A DNA stretch of 64,000 nt. Source: Carnobacterium funditum DSM 5970. GTDB lineage: Bacteria > Bacillota > Bacilli > Lactobacillales > Carnobacteriaceae. Positions within the stretch are counted from its first letter, which is position 1. Every line of letters starts with the position of its first letter. A program made the translations under genes and the position numbers. The notes beneath the pieces are model-generated. The model had not been told where the DNA came from. It was given only the letters and a program-made list of their open reading frames with translations, and did not search any database. Positions 48,854 through 58,466 of the stretch are shown one piece after another. The stretch is taken from positions 682,001 to 746,000 of the forward strand of contig NZ_JQLL01000001.1 in NCBI RefSeq assembly GCF_000744185.1, given 5' to 3'.

Positions 48854-50198
48854 ATACGAGTCCTTGACTAATCATTGATTGAGCGATTTTCATGAAACCA
48901 GCAATATTTGCACCCACTACGAAATTACCTGGCATATGATATGTTTTAGCAGTATCTCGTACTTCAATATAGATGGATTCCATGATACTTTCTAGCTTCT
49001 CGTCTACTTCTTCAAATGACCAACTAAGTCGCTGGCTGTTTTGAGACATCTCTAAAGCAGAGACAGCTACCCCGCCAGCATTCGCTGCTTTGCCTGGTGC
49101 ATAAAGGATTTGAGCTTCCTGATAGACTGCTATTGCATCTAAGTTAGAAGGCATATTTGCTCCTTCAGCAACTGCAATGACTCCTTTTTCAATCATTTTT
49201 TTCGCATTTTCACCATCTATTTCATTTTGCGTAGCACAAGGCAACGCTACTTGGTATTCCTTTTCTATGTCCCAGATACTTCCTTCATAATAATATGCTT
49301 TAGGATGGTATTGAACGTATTCCGAAATTCTTTCTCTCTCTACTTCTTTTAATTGTTTAATAGTAGTGTAATCAATTCCATCCGGATCCCAAATGTAGCC
49401 ATCAGAATCTGAACAAGCAATAACTTTCCCACCTAATTCGTGAACTTTTTGAATGGCATATATAGCTACATTCCCACTTCCAGAAACAACTACTTTTTTA
49501 TTTTTAAACGATTCACCAGTATCTTGAAGCATTTTATCTGTGAAATAAACAACCCCATAGCCTGTTGCTTCCGTTCTACCAAGACTACCTCCTAGAAAAA
49601 CTGGTTTCCCTGTTAAAACTCCTGCTTTAGAACCGTTCAAGCGCTTATATTGTCCATATAGGTAGCCAATTTCTCTAGCTCCAACTCCGATATCGCCTGC
49701 AGGAACATCTAAATCAGGTCCAATATGCTGTTGCAATTCAGTCATAAAGCTTTGACAAAAACGCATGACTTCATTATCTGACTTCCCTTTCGGATCAAAA
49801 TCACTACCGCCTTTTCCACCACCAATTGGTAGACCTGTCAAACTATTTTTGAAAATTTGTTCAAAGCCAAGAAACTTAACAATACTTTGATTTACACTTG
49901 TGTGAAAACGAAGACCGCCTTTATAAGGCCCATTTGCTGAATTAAACTGCACACGAAATCCTCTATTTACTTTGGTTTCACCTTGATCATTCATCCAAGG
50001 GATTCTGAATTGAATAATTCTTTCAGGTTCAATCATTTGTTCTAATATATTTTGTTGAATAAATTCAGGATGAGCAGTAAATACTGGTTCAATACTACCA
50101 ATAAACTCTTTAACTGCTTGTAGAAATTCAATTTGATCAGGATCTCTTTTCAGTATTTTTGCATATGTGTCTTCAATGTATTTTGCTGCTTCTTGCAT
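48852..50198 (-). CDS. gdhA: NADP-specific glutamate dehydrogenase
   Basis: 448 residues, the length of the hexameric NADP type. It aminates 2-oxoglutarate to glutamate. Present are the substrate motif GPYKGGLRFHTSVNQSIVKFLGFEQIFKNSL (seen as Gly-Pro-Tyr-Lys-Gly-Gly-Leu-Arg-Phe), the catalytic GGGKGGSDFDPKGKSD, the dinucleotide fold VVSGSGNVAIYA, and the closing GANIAGFMKIA. It is monocistronic, divergent from def and separated from pdhA by about 500 bp. Confidence 0.97.
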   Translation of the reverse strand: MQEAAKYIEDTYAKILKRDPDQIEFLQAVKEFIGSIEPVFTAHPEFIQQNILEQMIEPERIIQFRIPWMNDQGETKVNRGFRVQFNSANGPYKGGLRFHTSVNQSIVKFLGFEQIFKNSLTGLPIGGGKGGSDFDPKGKSDNEVMRFCQSFMTELQQHIGPDLDVPAGDIGVGAREIGYLYGQYKRLNGSKAGVLTGKPVFLGGSLGRTEATGYGVVYFTDKMLQDTGESFKNKKVVVSGSGNVAIYAIQKVHELGGKVIACSDSDGYIWDPDGIDYTTIKQLKEVERERISEYVQYHPKAYYYEGSIWDIEKEYQVALPCATQNEIDGENAKKMIEKGVIAVAEGANMPSNLDAIAVYQEAQILYAPGKAANAGGVAVSALEMSQNSQRLSWSFEEVDEKLESIMESIYIEVRDTAKTYHMPGNFVVGANIAGFMKIAQSMISQGLV

Positions 50199-50436
50199 AC
50201 TATCTCCCCTTACTTTCTTTAATTGTTAACAAACATGTTGTTTCTTGTTCCATATTATATCATATTTCTTTTTCAAAATAAAATTTTTGTTTCATCCTAA
50301 TCATCATGATCATCTTTAAATTTAATTTGCCGTGCATTTTAGTTAAATAGCTGTTAAAATTATAAAGTTGATAATTACTATGCCTATAATGAGTAAAATA
50401 TTCTATGGAAAATTTATTTACAGGAGTGAAGTACAA

Positions 50437-51000
50437 ATGATTACAATGAAAAATATCATTTTGGAAGGCAACCCCACTTTACGAACGCCCGCAGAGGAAA
50501 TTACTTTTCCTATTGGCGAGGACATACAAACAATGGGGCAAGAGATGTTGGAATTTTTGAAAAATAGTCAAGATGCAGAATTAGCTGAAAAATATCAACT
50601 TCGTGCCGGAGTTGGCTTGGCAGCGCCTCAGTTAGATGTTGGAAAAAAAATGATTGCTGTCCATATACCTAATGTCGATGATGAAACAAATGAACCTCTT
50701 TTGAGTACAGTTATGATTAATCCAAAAATTGTTAGTCATTCTGTTCAAAGTGCTTGTCTAGCGGAAGGAGAAGGATGCCTTTCTGTTAACCGTGATGTTC
50801 CAGGATATGTTCCTCGTCATACTAGAGTAACTGTGACTTATCTTGATTTGGATGGAGAAAAACAGAAAATCCGATTAAAAGATTATCCAGCTATCGTTAT
50901 TCAACATGAAATTGACCATACTAACGGAATCATGTTTTACGATCATATTAATAATGAGGACCCTTTTCATTTAGATGAGAACGTTTCTATTCTATCTTAG
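50437..51000 (+). CDS. def: Peptide deformylase
   Basis: 187 residues from the chosen ATG at 50437, which follows AGGAGTGAAG. An open frame extends 23 codons upstream, but that part is unlike the family. It removes the formyl group from nascent proteins. The three metal-binding motifs are GVGLAAPQLDV, EGCLSVNRDVPGYV and QHEIDHTNGIMF. It is type II, as the insertion and length show, which is the usual form in Gram-positive bacteria. Confidence 0.97.
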   Translation: MITMKNIILEGNPTLRTPAEEITFPIGEDIQTMGQEMLEFLKNSQDAELAEKYQLRAGVGLAAPQLDVGKKMIAVHIPNVDDETNEPLLSTVMINPKIVSHSVQSACLAEGEGCLSVNRDVPGYVPRHTRVTVTYLDLDGEKQKIRLKDYPAIVIQHEIDHTNGIMFYDHINNEDPFHLDENVSILS

Positions 51001-51034
51001 TTAAATATTAAGCAACAAAATATATGAGAATTGG

Positions 51035-51075
51035 TTGGAACAAAGAGAGCATATTCCCTTTGTTTCAACTTATTT
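51035..51075 (+). terminator. Terminator of def
   Basis: TTGGAACAAAG pairs with CTTTGTTTCAA, followed by CTTATTTTTATT, about 35 bases after the def stop. Confidence 0.85.
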
Positions 51076-51163
51076 TTATTAAACAAACTCAATCTAAACG
51101 ACAAAAAACACTGTAACGCATCCTATACTAAACTATTTACCACTATATTAAGCCCTTGCTTAT

Positions 51164-51220
51164 AAATAAAACTACTAGAAACTATTGTTTAGTAAACAAT
51201 AGTTTCTAGTAGTTTTATTT
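51164..51220. repeat. 27-bp perfect inverted repeat downstream of tRNA-Ala
   Basis: The 27-base arm at 51164-51190 (starting AAATAAAACTACTAG) is mirrored exactly at 51194-51220 around AGT. It lies at the 3' side of the minus-strand tRNA-Ala gene and may act as its terminator, but is much longer and more perfect than the others in this window. Confidence 0.75.
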
Positions 51221-51237
51221 ATTTCTATCTTTTTTAA

Positions 51238-51310
51238 TGGAGATAAGGGGGATCGAACCCCTGACCTTTTGGCTGCCAGCCAAACACTCTCCCAGCTGAG
51301 CTATACCCCC
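51238..51310 (-). tRNA. tRNA-Ala (anticodon GGC)
   Basis: A 73-base minus-strand cloverleaf: acceptor GGGGGTA paired with TATCTCC, D-arm AGCTCAGCTGGGAGAG, anticodon arm TTTGG-CTGGCAG-CCAAA and T-arm GGGGTTCGATCCCC, discriminator A. The anticodon is GGC. The G3-U70 pair that identifies alanine tRNA is present. CCA is not encoded. It lies 38 bases downstream of a HAD phosphatase gene. Confidence 0.95.
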
Positions 51311-51347
51311 ATAAATAAGAAATGAATCTTATTTATTTACTGTTTTA

Positions 51348-52127
51348 TTATATCAGATTAAGTTCTTGCAATGCAAGATAAATCCCATCTTCATTACAGC
51401 TTTTAGTTATTTTATCTGCTTTTAATTTTACCGTTTCTAAAGCATTTCCCATTGCTACTCCTATGCCTACTTCAGTAAGCATTTCAAGGTCATTTAACCC
51501 ATCTCCGAAAGCAATCGTATCTTCAACTGCAAATCCTTGTTTTTTTGCAAAATCTAATACCGTATGTGCTTTAGACCCATCATGCGGGACAATATCAACT
51601 CCACTATCATGCCATCTGATAAATTTAAATTTAGGGAATTGTCCATTCTCATAGGCATTCTTTTCTTCGTCGGTATAAAATATTAATCCTTGATAGATAG
51701 GATTAGTTAAATGATAATCACGATCGTAAAGAGGCGTACTAGATCCAACACTCTTCATAGCCGTAATCATTCTGATATCATTTTTTTCGCTTCTTCTTTT
51801 CAACATGTCAGCAGATTCATAAATAATATTATGATTTAGTGCATCTGCTATTTTAATTAATCTTTTTAGTTCGCTTTGATCCAATCTATTTTCATAGACT
51901 AATTCATTGTGAAAATATCCTACTGCCCCATTGCAAAGAATATAATTATTAAATCCTAAGTCATCAATGACTGATTTAGCTAAATATAAATTTCTTCCGG
52001 TTGCAATGACAACCTCATGACCTTCTTCTTTCAACTTGTCTAAGGCTTTTTTTGTATTTGGCAAAAAATTTTTTTCATGATTTAACAAAGTGCCATCTAT
52101 ATCAAAAAATATCATTTTCTTTTCCAT
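51348..52127 (-). CDS. Cof-type HAD-superfamily phosphatase
   Basis: 259 residues. HAD motif I FFDIDGTLL, motif II ATGRN, and the Lys plus motif III/IV region AFGDGLNDLEML are present. The cap between has the C2 type seen in Cof/YbiV proteins, which dephosphorylate sugar phosphates or flavin nucleotides. The substrate is not predictable. It lies 31 bases after the ABC exporter pair on the same strand. Confidence 0.9.
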   Translation of the reverse strand: MEKKMIFFDIDGTLLNHEKNFLPNTKKALDKLKEEGHEVVIATGRNLYLAKSVIDDLGFNNYILCNGAVGYFHNELVYENRLDQSELKRLIKIADALNHNIIYESADMLKRRSEKNDIRMITAMKSVGSSTPLYDRDYHLTNPIYQGLIFYTDEEKNAYENGQFPKFKFIRWHDSGVDIVPHDGSKAHTVLDFAKKQGFAVEDTIAFGDGLNDLEMLTEVGIGVAMGNALETVKLKADKITKSCNEDGIYLALQELNLI

Positions 52128-52157
52128 TACCCTCTGACCTCTCTCTATAATAATCTT

Positions 52158-53936
52158 TTATTCTTGCGCTTGTTTAAATTGACTGTTATATAACTTTTCA
52201 TAGAATCCACCTTTATTTAACAGTTCTTCATGATTGCCTTGCTCTACAATTTCACCTTGGTCCATGACCAAAATCAAATCTGCATCACGAATAGTTGATA
52301 ACCTATGAGCAATAACGAAGCTCGTACGTCCTTCCATTATTTTTTTCATAGCTTTCTGGATCAAAGCTTCTAAGCGGGTATCAACCGAACTTGTTGCTTC
52401 ATCTAAGATAAGAATCCTAGGATTAGAAATGATTGCCCTAGAAATGGTTAATAGTTGCTTTTGTCCTAAAGATATATTAGAAGCTTCTTGATCTAACCCC
52501 ATATTATACCCATCAGGCAAAGTGCGTATAAAATGATCAACGTTTGCTGTTTTAGCAGCATCTACAACTTCATATTCCGTAGCATCTAATTTACCAAAAC
52601 GGATATTATCTGCTATTGTTCCATTATATAGCCAAGCATCTTGTAAAACCATACCAAACTGCGCTCTTACTTCTTTTCGATCCATAGTTTTCGTATCAAT
52701 TCCATCTATTTTTATTGCGCCACTATCAACATCATAAAAACGCATCAATAAGTTTATTAGTGTCGTCTTACCTGCTCCAGTTGGACCTACAACAGCCACT
52801 TTTTGACCACTTTTTACTTGAACGTTTAAATCCTTTATCAACGGCTTACTTTTATCATATCCAAAAGTGACATGCTCAAAAGTAACATCTCCGGATACTG
52901 GTTTAGGTATATCTACTCGAATAACATCTGGTTTCTCTTCAGGTTCATCTAAAATTTCAAAAATTCTTCCAACTGCTGCTGCAGCACTTTGAAGGACTCC
53001 TGAAAGTTGGGTTATCTGAGTAAGAGGTTGATTGATTTGCCAGATATACTGCGTAAATGCTTGTAAGTTACCTAAAGACAGTGCACCTTGGATGACAAAT
53101 AATCCACCTAATACGGCTACTACAAAGTACACTATATGAGTAGCAAAACCAATTAAAGGACTCATAATTCCTGAAATAAAAGCCGCTTTAAAGCCATATT
53201 CACTCAGATTTTGATTAATCACTTTAAATTCTTCTAATTTATCTTGTTCTTTTCCATATAGTTTTATCTCAGAGAATCCACTATAGCTTTCCTGAACATG
53301 CCCATTCATCGCTCCTATAGCATTTTGTTGTTGAATGAAATATGGTTGCGATTTGCGAATAATGTATTTTGAAATAAAAAGTGAAGTAGGAATCAATACT
53401 AAAATAACTGCCGCCAATGGTACAGATAAATACAACATCATCAGAACTGCAAAAACAATTCCCATAATCGAGTTTACAATTTGGATTAAACTTTGTTGCA
53501 TAGCATTACTTACTGCATCTACATCATTTGTTACACGACTTAAAATATTTCCTTGTTGATTACGATCAAAATAAGAAACTGGTAATCGATTGATTTTACT
53601 TTCAATTGTATTTCTTAAATCGCGCATAGTATTTTGAACAACATTAGTCATAATATAAGCAGAAGCATAAAGAGTTAGTTGATAAACTGCTGAAACACTT
53701 AACATAATAATAAGGACTTGACGGACATATAAAAAATTAATTTTAGCTCCTGGCACCCCTTTAACTATATCGGCTACATTTTTCCCAACTTCTGTTAAAG
53801 CAAGACCAATAATAAAGGGTTGGAGTGCACTCATTAGCATACAAATCATCGTCAATACAATAGCTGAAATGAAGCCTGTCTTATAAGTCTTGATGAATTT
53901 CCACAAACGCCGAATTGCGACTAACGATCCTTTCAT
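52158..53936 (-). CDS. ABC exporter half-transporter, canonical ATPase site
   Basis: 592 residues. An N-terminal membrane domain (six helices, about 20-310) is fused to an ATPase domain. The Walker A is GPTGAGKTT, Q-loop LQDAW, signature ISLGQKQ, Walker B ILILDEATSSVD with catalytic Glu, and H-loop IAHRLS. It forms a heterodimer with the product of the gene just upstream, whose own site is degenerate. This pattern matches LmrCD/BmrCD-type multidrug exporters; the substrate is inferred. It overlaps its partner by 4 bp. Confidence 0.93.
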   Translation of the reverse strand: MKGSLVAIRRLWKFIKTYKTGFISAIVLTMICMLMSALQPFIIGLALTEVGKNVADIVKGVPGAKINFLYVRQVLIIMLSVSAVYQLTLYASAYIMTNVVQNTMRDLRNTIESKINRLPVSYFDRNQQGNILSRVTNDVDAVSNAMQQSLIQIVNSIMGIVFAVLMMLYLSVPLAAVILVLIPTSLFISKYIIRKSQPYFIQQQNAIGAMNGHVQESYSGFSEIKLYGKEQDKLEEFKVINQNLSEYGFKAAFISGIMSPLIGFATHIVYFVVAVLGGLFVIQGALSLGNLQAFTQYIWQINQPLTQITQLSGVLQSAAAAVGRIFEILDEPEEKPDVIRVDIPKPVSGDVTFEHVTFGYDKSKPLIKDLNVQVKSGQKVAVVGPTGAGKTTLINLLMRFYDVDSGAIKIDGIDTKTMDRKEVRAQFGMVLQDAWLYNGTIADNIRFGKLDATEYEVVDAAKTANVDHFIRTLPDGYNMGLDQEASNISLGQKQLLTISRAIISNPRILILDEATSSVDTRLEALIQKAMKKIMEGRTSFVIAHRLSTIRDADLILVMDQGEIVEQGNHEELLNKGGFYEKLYNSQFKQAQE

Positions 53937-55672
53937 GTTAATTCCTCCTTCGACAATTGAGATGCAGCTATATCATAATAAATATCTGACATTTTTATTA
54001 GTTCTTCATGCGTGCCTTGCGCAACTACGATTCCTTTATCTAAAACGATTATTTTATCAGCATGCCTAATAGAACCAATTCTTTGCGCAACAATCAAAAC
54101 AGACGCATCTTGAGTTTCAGACTTTAAACGCTCTCTTAATCTTGCATCTGTTTGATAATCTAATGCAGAAAAACTATCATCAAAGACATATACATCAGGT
54201 TTTTTTATGATGGCTCTTGCGATAGAAAGACGTTGTTTTTGTCCGCCAGACATGTTGCTTCCACCTTCTGCTAAGACTTCTTCATATTGAGCTGGTTTTG
54301 ATAGAATGAATTCCTTAGATTGAGAGATATCAGAAGCCTCATCTACTTCATTAGTGGTCGCATTCCATTTGCCATATCGCATGTTATGAGAAATAGTCCC
54401 AGTGAATAAAAGAGCTTTTTGAGGAATGAATCCTACTTTTTTTCGTAAAGCTTTTAGTTGGTAATCTCTAACATCCACTCCATCTATTAAAACACGCCCT
54501 TTTGTCACATCATAAAAGCGAGGGATCAACTGTATCAAAGTTGATTTCCCACTTCCGGTACTACCAATAAATGCAACTGTTTCTCCAGGATTAGCACTAA
54601 AACTAACATTTCTAATAACGGGCGACTCGGTATTTCCAGGGTAAGCAAACGTAACATTTTCAAAAACGACCTGTCCATGAGTAGTTGTTTCTATTACACC
54701 ATTTTCATTTTCATCAATCGAAGGTACCGTTTGAATAATTTCTTCTATTCTTTCTGCCGATACAGCTGCTCTTGGGTACATCATAAATACATTCGCAAAC
54801 AGCATAAATGAAAATAAAGCGAGAAAAATATATTCTATAAATGCAATTAAATTACCTATTTGTAAATTTCCACTTTGAATTTCAATTGTTCCAAACCAAA
54901 CAATTGTGATTAAAATTATATTAAATATAATAGAAAAACTAGGCATAGCTAATGCCATTAACTTAAAGAGTTTTTTTGAAACTCTTGTATAATTTTGATT
55001 AACTTTAATGAATCTTTCTTCTTGAAATTTTTCTTTAACAAAAGCTCTAATTACTCTTAAACCGGTTAAGTTTTCACGCAAGTTTTGATTGATATGATCT
55101 AAACTTACTTGTTGTTTTTCTGATAACGGTTCTGATTTCCGAGCTATTAACCATACGATTGCAAACAGAAATGGAATGGCTAGCAATACAGTATACGATA
55201 GTGACGGACTTGTTCTAACAATCATTATAAAACTAGAAATAAACATTACGGGTGTCATCATACCTAACCTTAAGAGCATTTGTAAAAAAGTCATCACTTG
55301 AAAAGCATCATTTGTTGTCCTAGTAACCAATGAGGAAACACCAATATGATTGAATTCACTATGAGAAAAAGATTGAACAGACATAAAAATATCATTTCTA
55401 ATATCTCTAACAATTTCAGTAGTTATTTTACTTCCTGTATAAGCTAAGCCTATCAGACTAATTAATCCTATAATAGCTATTACAACCATCCATTCACCAT
55501 AATTCATGACCTCAGAAAAATCATTCATAATAATTCCTTTGTCAATAATTAAAGCTAATAAAGTTGGTAACCCTAATTCAATAATAACAAAGCCAAATAC
55601 ACATAGAAAATTCAACCCTAGCAATCCCTTGTAATTTTTTAAATAACTTAACATTAATTTCACTTTGTTCAT
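53933..55672 (-). CDS. ABC exporter half-transporter, degenerate ATPase site
   Basis: 579 residues with an N-terminal six-helix domain and C-terminal ATPase domain. Walker A GSTGSGKST and signature MSGGQKQ are normal. The Walker B is VYVFDDSFSALD, where Asp replaces the catalytic Glu, and the H-loop reads VAQRIG, where Gln replaces His. One of the two ATP sites in the dimer is thus degenerate, as in heterodimeric exporters. The ATGA overlap with the next gene supports a pair. Confidence 0.93.
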   Translation of the reverse strand: MNKVKLMLSYLKNYKGLLGLNFLCVFGFVIIELGLPTLLALIIDKGIIMNDFSEVMNYGEWMVVIAIIGLISLIGLAYTGSKITTEIVRDIRNDIFMSVQSFSHSEFNHIGVSSLVTRTTNDAFQVMTFLQMLLRLGMMTPVMFISSFIMIVRTSPSLSYTVLLAIPFLFAIVWLIARKSEPLSEKQQVSLDHINQNLRENLTGLRVIRAFVKEKFQEERFIKVNQNYTRVSKKLFKLMALAMPSFSIIFNIILITIVWFGTIEIQSGNLQIGNLIAFIEYIFLALFSFMLFANVFMMYPRAAVSAERIEEIIQTVPSIDENENGVIETTTHGQVVFENVTFAYPGNTESPVIRNVSFSANPGETVAFIGSTGSGKSTLIQLIPRFYDVTKGRVLIDGVDVRDYQLKALRKKVGFIPQKALLFTGTISHNMRYGKWNATTNEVDEASDISQSKEFILSKPAQYEEVLAEGGSNMSGGQKQRLSIARAIIKKPDVYVFDDSFSALDYQTDARLRERLKSETQDASVLIVAQRIGSIRHADKIIVLDKGIVVAQGTHEELIKMSDIYYDIAASQLSKEELT

Positions 55673-56096
55673 CTCCTTTTAATCCATCACGACTAAACTC
55701 TTTCTAGTTAATATAGCATAGTCTAGATAAAAGAAACATTCGTCCTTTCATTTTTTATTATTCACTAGATTTTTTTCTTTTTTTGGGTGATTAGTCTTAG
55801 TTTCTATACTTACTAATTGAACTATGTTAAAATAGTAGTATCTGTTGTGAGACTAACACAACCACCAGTTCGGGAAAAATAGTAAAAAATATTTCAGCGT
55901 TGAGTTACACTGTTTAACTATGAAATTTTTTCTGCTTGTTTTACCAGTATAATGTATGAAACAAAACTGATGTGGTTCCATCTAATCAGCACTAAGTAGT
56001 GTAATATGATGGTTTTTTTCATTATGCACCAATACGCCCAATAATCGTCTATAAAACAAATCATCATTATGATGATATTAAAAAGGAGAGAAATAT
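55673..56096. promoter_or_regulatory. Divergent regulatory region before rpoY, with a leader terminator
   Basis: On the plus strand TTGGGT and TATACT (about 55785-55810) are 16 bases apart. Downstream, GTTGTG (55844-55849) and CACAAC (55857-55862) form a dyad. At 55978-56019 CCATC with GATGG and CACTA with TAGTG fold into a hairpin ending in seven T residues, a terminator or attenuator about 80 bases before rpoY. On the minus strand the ABC exporter promoter must lie here too, but no clear element is seen. No gene lies in this stretch. Confidence 0.5.
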
Positions 56097-56315
56097 ATGA
56101 TTTACAAAATCACTTATCAAGAATCTAATATAAGAAACCCGAAACGGGAAGAAACAAAATCTTTATATATCGAAGCTAACACAGAAATTGAAGCACGTAG
56201 TCTTGTTGAAACGAACACCCCCTTCAACATTGAGTTCATACAGCCTTTAGATGGCAGTCATCTAGAATATGAACAAAAAAACGCAGCCTTTGCTCTTACG
56301 GAGTTTGCTAAATGA
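56097..56315 (+). CDS. rpoY: RNA polymerase epsilon subunit
   Basis: 72 residues, of the DUF1447/RpoY family, which is found only in Firmicutes and binds the RNA polymerase core. The sequence [20 protein letters not shown] and the later [18 protein letters not shown] are typical. It has an AAGGAGAG site. Its stop overlaps the ATG of rnjA by 4 bp, an arrangement conserved in Bacillus and lactic acid bacteria. Confidence 0.95.
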   Translation: MIYKITYQESNIRNPKREETKSLYIEANTEIEARSLVETNTPFNIEFIQPLDGSHLEYEQKNAAFALTEFAK

Positions 56316-57988
56316 AACCATCTATAAAAAACAATGAAGCAGCCGTTTTTGCCATTGGGGGTTTAGGTGAAATTGGTAAAAATACCTATGGCATTCAATT
56401 TCAAGATGAAATTATCATTATTGATGCCGGTATCAAATTTCCCGAAGACGACTTATTAGGAATCGATTATGTTATTCCTGATTATAGCTACATTGTTCAA
56501 AATATCAATAAAGTAAAAGCTTTGGTCATCACTCATGGCCATGAAGATCATATTGGTGGTATCCCGTTCTTATTAAAACAAGCGAATATTCCTATTTATG
56601 CTGGTCCCTTAGCAAGTGCTTTAATTCGGAATAAATTAAATGAACATGGATTGCTACGGGATACTGAATTACACGAAATCGGTGAAAATGACGTTATCAA
56701 ATTCCGTAAAACAACTGTTAGTTTCTTCAGAACAACACATAGTATTCCTGAAGCTTTTGGAATTGTTGTTAAAACACCTCCTGGCAATATTGTCGCAACG
56801 GGAGATTTTAAATTTGATTTCACTCCAGTTGGTCAACCAGCTGATTTGCATAAAATGGCTCGTATTGGAGATGAAGGAGTCTTAGCTCTTCTTTCAGATA
56901 GTACAAATGCTGAAATTCCGACTTTTACAAATTCAGAACAAGGCGTTGGTGAATCCATTACAAATATTATGCAAAAAGTTGAAGGAAGAATTATTTTCGC
57001 CACTTTTGCTTCTAATATTTCCCGTCTAGAACAAGTTGCACAAGCGGCTATCACAACAGGTAGAAAAATAGCAGTTTTTGGTCGAAGTATGGAATCTTCT
57101 GTTGTAACTGGACGTTCACTAGGTTATATTACGGCTCCTGATGAAAAATTTATTGAGTCTCAAGAATTAAATCGTATGCCTGCAAACGAAACCATTATTT
57201 TATGTACAGGTTCACAAGGTGAACCTATGGCTGCCTTAAGCAGAATCGCTAATGGAACACATCGTCAGATTTCAATACAACCTGGAGACACTGTTATTTT
57301 TTCAAGCTCTCCAATCCCTGGAAACACAGCTAGCGTTAACCGAGTTATTAATTTATTATCTGAAGCTGGAGCAAATGTTATTCATGGAAAAGTTAATAAT
57401 ATCCATACTTCTGGACATGGTGGCCAACAAGAACAAAAATTAATGTTACGTTTAATGAAGCCTAAATATTTTGTTCCAGTCCATGGTGAGTATCGTATGC
57501 AAAAAATTCATGCTGGTTTAGCTGAACAAATTGGTATGTCTAAAGAAAATTGCTTTATTTTGGAAAATGGCGATGTTCTTGCCTTAACTGCAGAATCTGC
57601 TAGAAGAGCAGGACATTTTGATGCTGGAGATGTTTATGTAGATGGAAAAGGTATCGGAGATATTGGAAATGTTGTCTTACGCGACCGTCGTTTACTTTCT
57701 GAAGAAGGTCTAGTCGTTGTCGTTGTTACGATTGACTACAAATCTAAAGATATCTTAGCTGGTCCAGATATTTTATCGCGTGGTTTTATTTATATGAGAG
57801 AGTCTGGAGAACTAATCAACGATGCTCAACGCGTTATTACTAGAAGCTTGAGAAAACTAATTGCTGACAGTGATGAGCCACTCACAGAACAAGCAATTAA
57901 ATCAGTTGTTATCGAGAGTCTAAAACCTTTCTTATATGAGAAAACAAAACGTCATCCAATGGTCTTACCAGTTATTATGCCGGTATAA
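56312..57988 (+). CDS. rnjA: Ribonuclease J1
   Basis: 558 residues. It acts as 5' exonuclease and endonuclease in mRNA decay and rRNA maturation. The metal-binding motif [14 protein letters not shown] and [10 protein letters not shown] are complete, as are SGHGGQQEQ and the later VPVHGEYR. It differs from rnjB in this window at the fifth motif position (His here, Ala there). The 4-bp overlap with rpoY shows translational coupling. Confidence 0.97.
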   Translation: MKPSIKNNEAAVFAIGGLGEIGKNTYGIQFQDEIIIIDAGIKFPEDDLLGIDYVIPDYSYIVQNINKVKALVITHGHEDHIGGIPFLLKQANIPIYAGPLASALIRNKLNEHGLLRDTELHEIGENDVIKFRKTTVSFFRTTHSIPEAFGIVVKTPPGNIVATGDFKFDFTPVGQPADLHKMARIGDEGVLALLSDSTNAEIPTFTNSEQGVGESITNIMQKVEGRIIFATFASNISRLEQVAQAAITTGRKIAVFGRSMESSVVTGRSLGYITAPDEKFIESQELNRMPANETIILCTGSQGEPMAALSRIANGTHRQISIQPGDTVIFSSSPIPGNTASVNRVINLLSEAGANVIHGKVNNIHTSGHGGQQEQKLMLRLMKPKYFVPVHGEYRMQKIHAGLAEQIGMSKENCFILENGDVLALTAESARRAGHFDAGDVYVDGKGIGDIGNVVLRDRRLLSEEGLVVVVVTIDYKSKDILAGPDILSRGFIYMRESGELINDAQRVITRSLRKLIADSDEPLTEQAIKSVVIESLKPFLYEKTKRHPMVLPVIMPV

Positions 57989-58027
57989 AAAAAACCTTAC
58001 TTTCTTTTTGAAAGTAAGGTTTTTTTA
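57988..58027. terminator. Bidirectional terminator between rnjA and the HesB-like gene
   Basis: AAAACCTTACTTTC pairs with GAAAGTAAGGTTTT; T-runs lie on both sides. It ends the plus-strand rnjA and the minus-strand gene at 58033. Confidence 0.9.
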
Positions 58028-58032
58028 TTTAA

Positions 58033-58329
58033 TTATATTTGTTTGATAAACGTGTAAACAGGTTCATCACTTTCTTTATTGTAATCTACTTTCAAATCAT
58101 ATCCGCTAAAAAACCAGTCATCATTCTTTTCAATAAAATAGGTTACTTCATTAATTTCTATTTTAGTTAGAACATCTTCAGGTTGACAGATACTCATTCC
58201 AACTGAAAAGCCTTCATGCACATCAGTCTTTCCATATACTTTACCCATAAAACATACACCACTATCTTTTGAAACCCCAACTTCTTTTTCGAACCATTTT
58301 ATTGCATTTTCAGTTAAGTCTATTTTCAT
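58033..58329 (-). CDS. HesB/YneR-like protein
   Basis: 98 residues. The fold pattern fits the HesB/IscA-like domain (MKIDLTENAIKWFEKEVGV, GFSVGMSICQPEDV, VTYFIEKNDDWFFSGYDLKVDY), as in YneR. The C-terminal CxC of iron-sulfur carriers is missing, so it is not a normal IscA. Two Cys (about 26 and 48) remain. Function unknown. A 17-bp tandem repeat lies just upstream. Confidence 0.8.
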   Translation of the reverse strand: MKIDLTENAIKWFEKEVGVSKDSGVCFMGKVYGKTDVHEGFSVGMSICQPEDVLTKIEINEVTYFIEKNDDWFFSGYDLKVDYNKESDEPVYTFIKQI

Positions 58330-58380
58330 TTTTTACTTCACAGAACCTAAAACTGTGAATCCTCCCTTCGTTGCTTACCC

Positions 58381-58414
58381 TATAGTTAGTTTAACATTAT
58401 AGTTAGTTTAACAT
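58381..58414. repeat. 17-bp tandem repeat (two copies)
   Basis: TATAGTTAGTTTAACAT occurs twice head to tail. On the minus strand it holds a TATAAT-like -10 word about 50 bases upstream of the HesB-like gene. Confidence 0.85.
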
Positions 58415-58423
58415 ATCACTATA

Positions 58424-58457
58424 CAAAAAACAGACGTTGAAATTTCGTTGTTTCAAC
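58424..58457 (-). terminator. Terminator of the liaFSR operon
   Basis: On the minus strand GTTGAAA and TTTCAAC flank an eight-base loop, followed by GTCTGTTTTTT, 10 bases after the liaR stop. Confidence 0.65.
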
Positions 58458-58466
58458 AATATTTTT

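Noticed and set aside
56596-56823. Open frames within rnjA on both strands
   Set aside because: They are shadows of the rnjA reading frame with no start signals.
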